Assembly: GCA_008360975.2 (NCBI GenBank)
Contig: CM039184.1
Location: forward strand, 38,179,797-38,243,796
DNA from: Lichenostomus cassidix
Taxonomy: Eukaryota > Chordata > Aves > Passeriformes > Meliphagidae
Reading direction: 5' to 3'
Length of the DNA stretch: 64,000 nucleotides
Positions 58,666 to 64,000 of the stretch are shown here, one piece after another (the first letter of the stretch is position 1; each line of letters opens with the position of its first letter). A program made the position numbers and the translations under genes. The notes under the pieces are model-generated. The model did not search any database, had not been told where the DNA came from, and saw only the letters and a program-made list of their open reading frames with translations.

Positions 58666-60037
58666 AACATGCAAGTCTGGTGCCCTAGAATTACAGGGAT
58701 GATGGTGAATGTATAAAGGTCCCAAAGCTCAATATAGGAGAAAAAGGCTGGGGGGAATACTGTAACACTGAGCACAGGTCTGAAATAGGGGCACAGCTAG
58801 GGGGGAAATGAGGAGGCAGTGGAATTCTTGTTAGACTGCTGTGCTGAGATGAGGAGCAGATAGTAAATTAAGAACGAGCACTGCAAGAACACATCTGAAT
58901 CAGACCCTCCAATTAACTGTTCTCTTTCCTTCTTTCAAGTTTGATTTCCTTTTAACCTTTTATTTTATTCTTTTGATCTCAGCATCTTTTTCTTTTTGTT
59001 CAAATGAAGAGCAGTGGTGCAATAATTTTTGTTGCGGAGGTGCTTTCATTGTCAGCTCCTGTTTCCAAGCACAGCAAGTGATGAACAAGAGCTGGAAATA
59101 CTCATGCACGCTATCACTCAGAATATTAGTTTGAACAAAATTTGAGGCCTAGGACAATTGAAAAGGAAAACTGTTCTTTCTCAGTTTGTGACAAAGTTGC
59201 TCCTATTGCTTCTTAGCTGTTGAGAGACTAGGCAGATTTTATGTGGGATTTTGTGTGTGCACATCTGCACAAATACATGTTTAGAGCAATGGAAATTTAT
59301 TAAAAAAGTATTGTACAAAGTAGGAGCAGTGGTATTTAGCTGTTACATGCTGGAAAACAGGAAAACTGATCAGTGCCTTCTAAAGAACCTTGTGACATTC
59401 TCCTACTCACCTTTCATTTGGGCTAAGTCCGGATTGCTGTGTGAAGATCTTTGATTAGGGATAGGCCCCGTGAAGGGCTGTTGTGCAGGCATGTGAATGG
59501 ATGAGAACTCTGTAATACACTTCTGTCTTAGTAACATTAGTATAGTTTCCACATACTGCCTACCAGAATTTGTAGTAGCTCAGTCCTTCTTCAAGGTGAG
59601 AGGCATCCCAGCCTTGCAAAGCACCTCAAAGAGGTAAATCACTGCCAATCTTGTCAACAGGAAGAGAACTATTGTCTGTTTTGAATCATCCCACTATGTA
59701 CTTGCAGGGGCTATATAAAGAAAATTACATTATAGAGATACTATTCTATTGACCTGTGTTCGGTGAAGTCTTGAAAGAGCTGTGAATTCCTGTGATAAGG
59801 CATGCAGGACACATGAGGTCTGGGCTTGTGGTTGGTTGTTGGGTTTTTTTCTGAGAACATTACTGGCTGGCTGGTGCATGCTGAGACACACACATGGTGC
59901 TCTGAATTGATTCCATGTTTATGTTTTTGAAGTTTCCAGGCTGAGATAAACACAGACACGCTCACTTCACTGTGAACATCTGCTAATTTTTAGTTCTGGA
60001 ATATCTAAATGGGCGTTTGTCCTTCCACATGTATTTT

Positions 60038-61290
60038 ACAGAATCACAGAATGGTTAAGGTTGAAAGGGATCTCTGGAAAATATCTTGTCTGAGCCTCTG
60101 TTCAAGCAGGACCACCTTGAGCAGGTTGCCCAGGACCATGTGCACCTGATTTTTTAATAACTCCAAGGATGGAAAGTCCACAGCATTTCTGGGTACTCTG
60201 TTTCAGTAATCAGTAGCTCTCACAGCAAACAAAGTGTTTCCTCGTGTTTAGACAGAACATCATATGTTTGTCTGTGCCCACTGCCCCTTGTCCTGTCACT
60301 GTACACCATTGGAAAGAGCCTGACTCCATCTGTGTATCCTCACTTTTAGATATTTACATGCTTTGATGAGATCCCCTCCTGAGACTTTTCTCAGTGCAAC
60401 TCTCTCAGCTCTTCCTCATATGAGAGATGTTACAATCCCTCAATGATTTTTGTGGCCTTTCATGTGACTCTGTCCAGTGTATCCATGTCTCTTTTGTACT
60501 GAGGAGCCCAGAACTGGACACAGTACTTCATAGGTGGCCACAACAATGACACTTCACTGTGGACCACACTTCAACAACTTTTCCAAGAGCATCTTATGGG
60601 AGAAAGTGTTGAAAGCCTTACTGAAGTCCAGGTAGACAATATCCTTTGCCCTCCCCTCATCTACCAAGCAATTCATTTTGTCATAGAACGTTTTGACATT
60701 GGTCAAGCATGACTTCCCCTTTGGGAAAACCATGCTGAGTAATCCTGAAGATTTTCCTGTTGTTCATGTGCCTGGAGGTGATTTCCGCTCTTAGCTGCTG
60801 CATCATCACTTTCTCAGGGATTGAGGTGAGGGTGACTGACCTGTAGTTCCTTGGGTCCCCTTCCTTGCACTTCTCAAAGACAGGAGTGACATTCACTTCT
60901 TCTAACCCCCACGACTAATCAAAGATTATTGAGAGTGGTCTCATAATGATGTCTGCCAGCCCCCTCAGCATTCATGTGTGCATCCATCAGGGGCCCCATC
61001 CATTTTGCTTACATGTTGCCTGAAGTGATCCTCTTCCACCGAGGCTATACCTTCAATACTTCATATTTACCCCCTGGATTCTAGGGCCTGAATTTCCTAA
61101 AGGACAGTCTTCCTTGTAAAGACTGAGGCAAAGACAGCATTCTGTACCTCAGCCTGTTCCAAGTCTTCTTGAACCTTAAGCAGCAAGCCTTCATTCTCCT
61201 TAGATTTTCCTTTGTCATCTCTGTATTTACAGAAGCCCTTCCTCCTGTCTTTCAAATCCCTGGCCAGATTCAATTCTATTTGAAATTCCT
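60038..61290 (-). mobile_element. CR1 LINE, 5'-truncated, with internal deletion
   Basis: The plus strand begins at the element's 3' end with 'acagaatcacagaatggtta' (60038-60057). It runs through the inverted 3' UTR (for example 'cctttcatgtgactctgtcc' near 60456-60475) and 'gagcccagaactggacacag' (60504-60523). It then enters ORF2: RT motif A, with its catalytic Asp codon at complement 60626-60628, the segment of the 71-codon frame at 60681-60896, and the endonuclease-RT linker to about 61290. Relative to full CR1, the region between the RT motif-A block and the C-terminal segment near 60560 is missing. There are frameshifts, so it is inactive. This is the largest and best-preserved repeat in the window. 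Confidence 0.95.
60681..60896 (-). pseudogene. CR1 ORF2 reverse transcriptase remnant
   Basis: A 71-codon open piece of the CR1 ORF2 RT domain, in the minus frame. It begins with residues equivalent to 'NVTP.FEK....DPRNYR.VTLTS' and ends in a 'QHGFPKGE' motif (the family has QHGFTKGK). About 60705 the true frame shifts. The continuation in the neighbouring frame carries 'YLDFSKAFNT' with the first catalytic Asp retained. The piece has no independent start, promoter or function; it is a decayed part of the surrounding LINE. Confidence 0.9.
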
Positions 61291-64000
61291 ATTTGCTACT
61301 GAGACCATTTATGCTAGGAAATCTTATGGAATAACTTACATGGAGTAATTTTATGTACTGAAGAGGAAAAAATGAAACATGAACAAGGTTGTAAAACACA
61401 TGTTGGTGCTTTTAAAAGAGCAGAGGAAGACAGCTATGATCCTAGGGACTTTGCATTGAACTGAAGTGTTTATGATTGTCACAACTTCCTTGAAAATGAG
61501 TGGATATTTTAGAAACTGTGGCATTTTGAATTGTCACTGGTCTGATAACTATAAATTTAAAAGACCTGCAAAGAAATACAGCAGGTTTTTTTTTTTTTTT
61601 TACTACCCCAGCAAATTATTAGTTTACTTTCCCATTCTCTGAATAATATATTACAGACAAGTCAATATTATTCCAGAGTTTATAAGTGTGTACTAAGATA
61701 TACTATAAATAATTTAAAACATATTTAGTTATAAGACTTCCAGTAAAAGATGGAATGCTACAAAGCTGTTCCTTTCATACTGAAAGAAAGAAGAATTAAA
61801 TTGAAACTCCAGAGAAAAAAAGCGCCAAATATTCTGTATATTATTCTATCAGGTTATGTTCTGGCATTCTTGAGGTTACTGTACAGGTAGGCATGTAAAA
61901 TATGGTTCCAGGAACACTAAGCTTTAAAGATGTTGCGGAGCTAAATCTAAGCATCAGGAAACAAAACATATTGAAGTTTCTAGAGATTTTATGTTTCTGA
62001 TAGTCACACTTCAAATCACTCTCAGTTAAGGGTTTTCTAAAGAAGCAGAAGGCACCCAATCTGGAATGAAAATGACATTTACTGAATTTAAAATAAATTC
62101 TGTAGAAGTTCACCTCACATTACCCTGGTATTTTGGTTCTATTGTCAACATTGTTACATGCTGTTGTACTTGATCTCCTACTCGATGTGAAATTAGGCAA
62201 ACAATTTTTTTTTCACGTACATTGTCATTACACAAGTTTGGAGCTCAATAAAAACTGAGATAACTCTGTAATGGAGAGCCATAAAATTCTGTAACAAACT
62301 GAATAGTTACTTTTATTAAGAAGACAAGTAAGGAAGTAGTTATTTTTCATTTTACCATTCATACAGTTAAAGAAAACCTTTAATCAGGTATTTTTCTCAC
62401 AAGACTAACAGGTTCCATAGACCTTGAAATCACAGTATTCAAAAATTCCCTGAAATCCCAAGGTATATAGAATTCAAAACCAAATTTTGAATTCAGTGGA
62501 AAGTTCTGTTCTCTTAGGAACCATCATTGGCTCTCAAATCCAAAAAACCTGCCTTGGTAGCTTCCATTTGTTATTAATACTTTATATAGGCCTTTTTCAT
62601 TCAACTATACATTTTATCACAATTGATTTTGGTTTTGTTTTGTTGTTTTTGTTTGTTGTTTGGTGGTGTTTTTGGGGTTTTGGTTTGTTTTTTTTTTAAT
62701 TAGAAGGAATACCTGACAAAAAGAACATACTCCTGTCAGTTTCTGCAGTCTTTAGGATGGAATTGATACAGCCCACATAATTCCTTATGGCACTGCAGTA
62801 TTACAGGGAACTGTTTTCTTTCTCACAACCACCAGCTGCTGTATGAGAGCTGAAGGGTTTCTCAGACTCCCTTAGCCTTATGTTTCCTTATCTGCAGTTC
62901 ATTTTCATGCCTGATTTCCCAGAATTTGCTTAACATTTTCAGAAGGACGTCATTCACCCACTAGTTGTAGCTGGATTTGGATTCATACCTCTTTTGAAAA
63001 GAGAGAGAGATATGATTCTCCATACCACCAACACATGATATTGTCAGATGATAAATATTCTTCTCATCAAAATATGTCGGAAGGACTGAGTTGTCCCATC
63101 CACCAGAGAACTCTGAACCAAATCAAGGCTGAACATACTGGATGCTCTTTTACAAAGATAGGAAATGGAACTAGCCATCTGGCACCTCTTGAGGCTCTTT
63201 CAACACAGAGAACTTTTGCTGGAGAAAGCTTAGCTGTCTTCTGAATTCTTCTGAGGAGTTTTGCAGTTGTTGCAGGGGGGGAGGGTGTGCTGTAATTTGG
63301 AAATTTTTAAATGGATTTCTACCATATCTCTGTACTTTAGACGAGCAGCCTTGTTCTGACTCAATGCCATTAGAAACTTGCTGGAGTTTTCTACTGTAGT
63401 AGATTCTTTATGACCTGTTAAGGAACCTGCTCCATATTGCAGAGAGGCATTCAGCAAGGTCTTGGTTGCACTCATTAGAACCTCCCCAACTGTAGCTGTA
63501 GGGACTAGGATCGTGCTGGGATCCCTTAGCATCAGCCCTGTTCTGGAAGTAACTGTTCTCTGTTTATAGAGAGGTGCCAGCTTTTACCTTTTGTATCTAG
63601 CAAGAAATGATTAGTGGTAATCTCTGGGTTCATGTTCTGCTGTTTGTTAAGAATGCAGTGGGAGCCAGTGCTTCATTCAGGGGAATGTCTTAAGAGGCTG
63701 AAATCCACTGGTGTCTTCAGGGTTTGAAACCATGCCCCAACCCCTTTTGGTGCACTGTTGCAGAGATAACAGTCATAATTGCAAAATAAGCTGAGCTGAT
63801 GACCACAAACTTTTTTTTTTTTTTAATTCACACTGTGGTTGAAGAACAAGCCCTTTTTTACTTCATGTTTCCTTGCATGTGAAAAATTATTATCTTTTCT
63901 AAGATTGGCCCAACAGTGGTTGGCCCATACTGTAGTTATGGACAATACTAGGCAGAACAAACAATACATGTGAGCCTATGACTAAATATATTATGTATAA
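61291..64000. other. Unique non-coding DNA to window end
   Basis: No gene was supported. It contains T16 (61586-61601), a G/T-rich tract at 62630-62698, T14 (63811-63824) and a G7-A-G3 run near 63275-63285 (only three G-runs). A weak MIR/L2-like word 'atgtttccttatctgcagtt' sits at 62880-62899. The 100-codon minus frame at 63230-63532 shows no domain. Confidence 0.45.
62630..62698. repeat. G/T-rich low-complexity tract
   Basis: A strongly strand-asymmetric run of GTTTT/GTTTG-like units ending in T10, on one strand almost without A or C. The hydrophobic open frame that ends here is a translation of the tract. Confidence 0.75.

Larger units (their letters stand above)
57121..60037. other. Unique non-coding DNA
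   Basis: No gene was supported (frames of 60-75 codons without domains). It holds a 19-bp-period duplication and hairpin at 57610-57659 and a possible SINE trace at 58605-58665. Confidence 0.45.

Noticed and set aside
63275..63285. G7-A-G3 as a G-quadruplex
   Set aside because: Only three G3 runs can be formed.

Overview
This window is vertebrate nuclear DNA, almost certainly from a bird. The diagnostic evidence is repeats, not genes. There are several 5'-truncated CR1 LINE copies in both orientations, the dominant avian retrotransposon. There is also one solo-type LTR, plus a second LTR fragment, that match a widespread avian endogenous-retrovirus LTR pattern: its plus-strand reading opens with 'ggttta' near TG and ends in 'aaccaggaca'. 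Interspersed-repeat density is low, the background is A/T-rich and there are few CpGs, as expected for an avian gene desert or a very long intron. The species cannot be told from this sequence.

I found no protein-coding gene, rRNA, tRNA or other RNA gene I would defend. All long open frames are short (182 codons at most). They lack recognisable domains and look like chance frames in non-coding DNA, except for decayed reverse-transcriptase (RT) pieces inside CR1 copies. There are no operons, CRISPR arrays or bacterial features.

Layout. 1-5.5 kb: unique A/T-rich DNA with an AT/GT and a TC microsatellite and a short CR1 scrap. 5.56-6.13 kb: a very old, minus-strand CR1-type 3' end. 9.87-10.55 kb: plus-strand CR1 with linker and RT motif-A sequence. 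17.12-17.59 kb: minus-strand LTR, with a second fragment of the same general class at 18.67-18.77 kb. 21.27-21.47 kb: an old CR1/L3-like RT island. 28.48-28.61 kb: a G-quadruplex motif followed by a nested palindrome and tandem-repeat cluster. 33.29-33.38 kb: CR1 3' scrap. 38.87-39.35 kb: plus-strand CR1 3' end. 43-44, 54.5 and 58.6 kb: weak traces of old tRNA-derived SINE or L2-type sequence. 51.57-51.62 kb: an unusually perfect hairpin. 60.04-61.29 kb: the best-preserved CR1, minus strand, with frameshifts and an internal deletion.

Between the repeats, several 300-500 bp stretches are free of recognisable repeats and rich in homeodomain, POU-octamer and SOX-type sites (about 19.7, 27.8, 31.9, 35.0, 41.0, 46.0, 52.1, 53.2 and 56.8-57.1 kb). 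They have the look of conserved non-coding elements, such as distal developmental enhancers. This is inference from texture and motifs only; a cross-species alignment would decide it. I see no convincing previously undescribed gene system. The strongest curiosities are the 51.57 kb hairpin, the paired inverted SOX-like sites at 56.77 kb and the 28.5 kb structure cluster.
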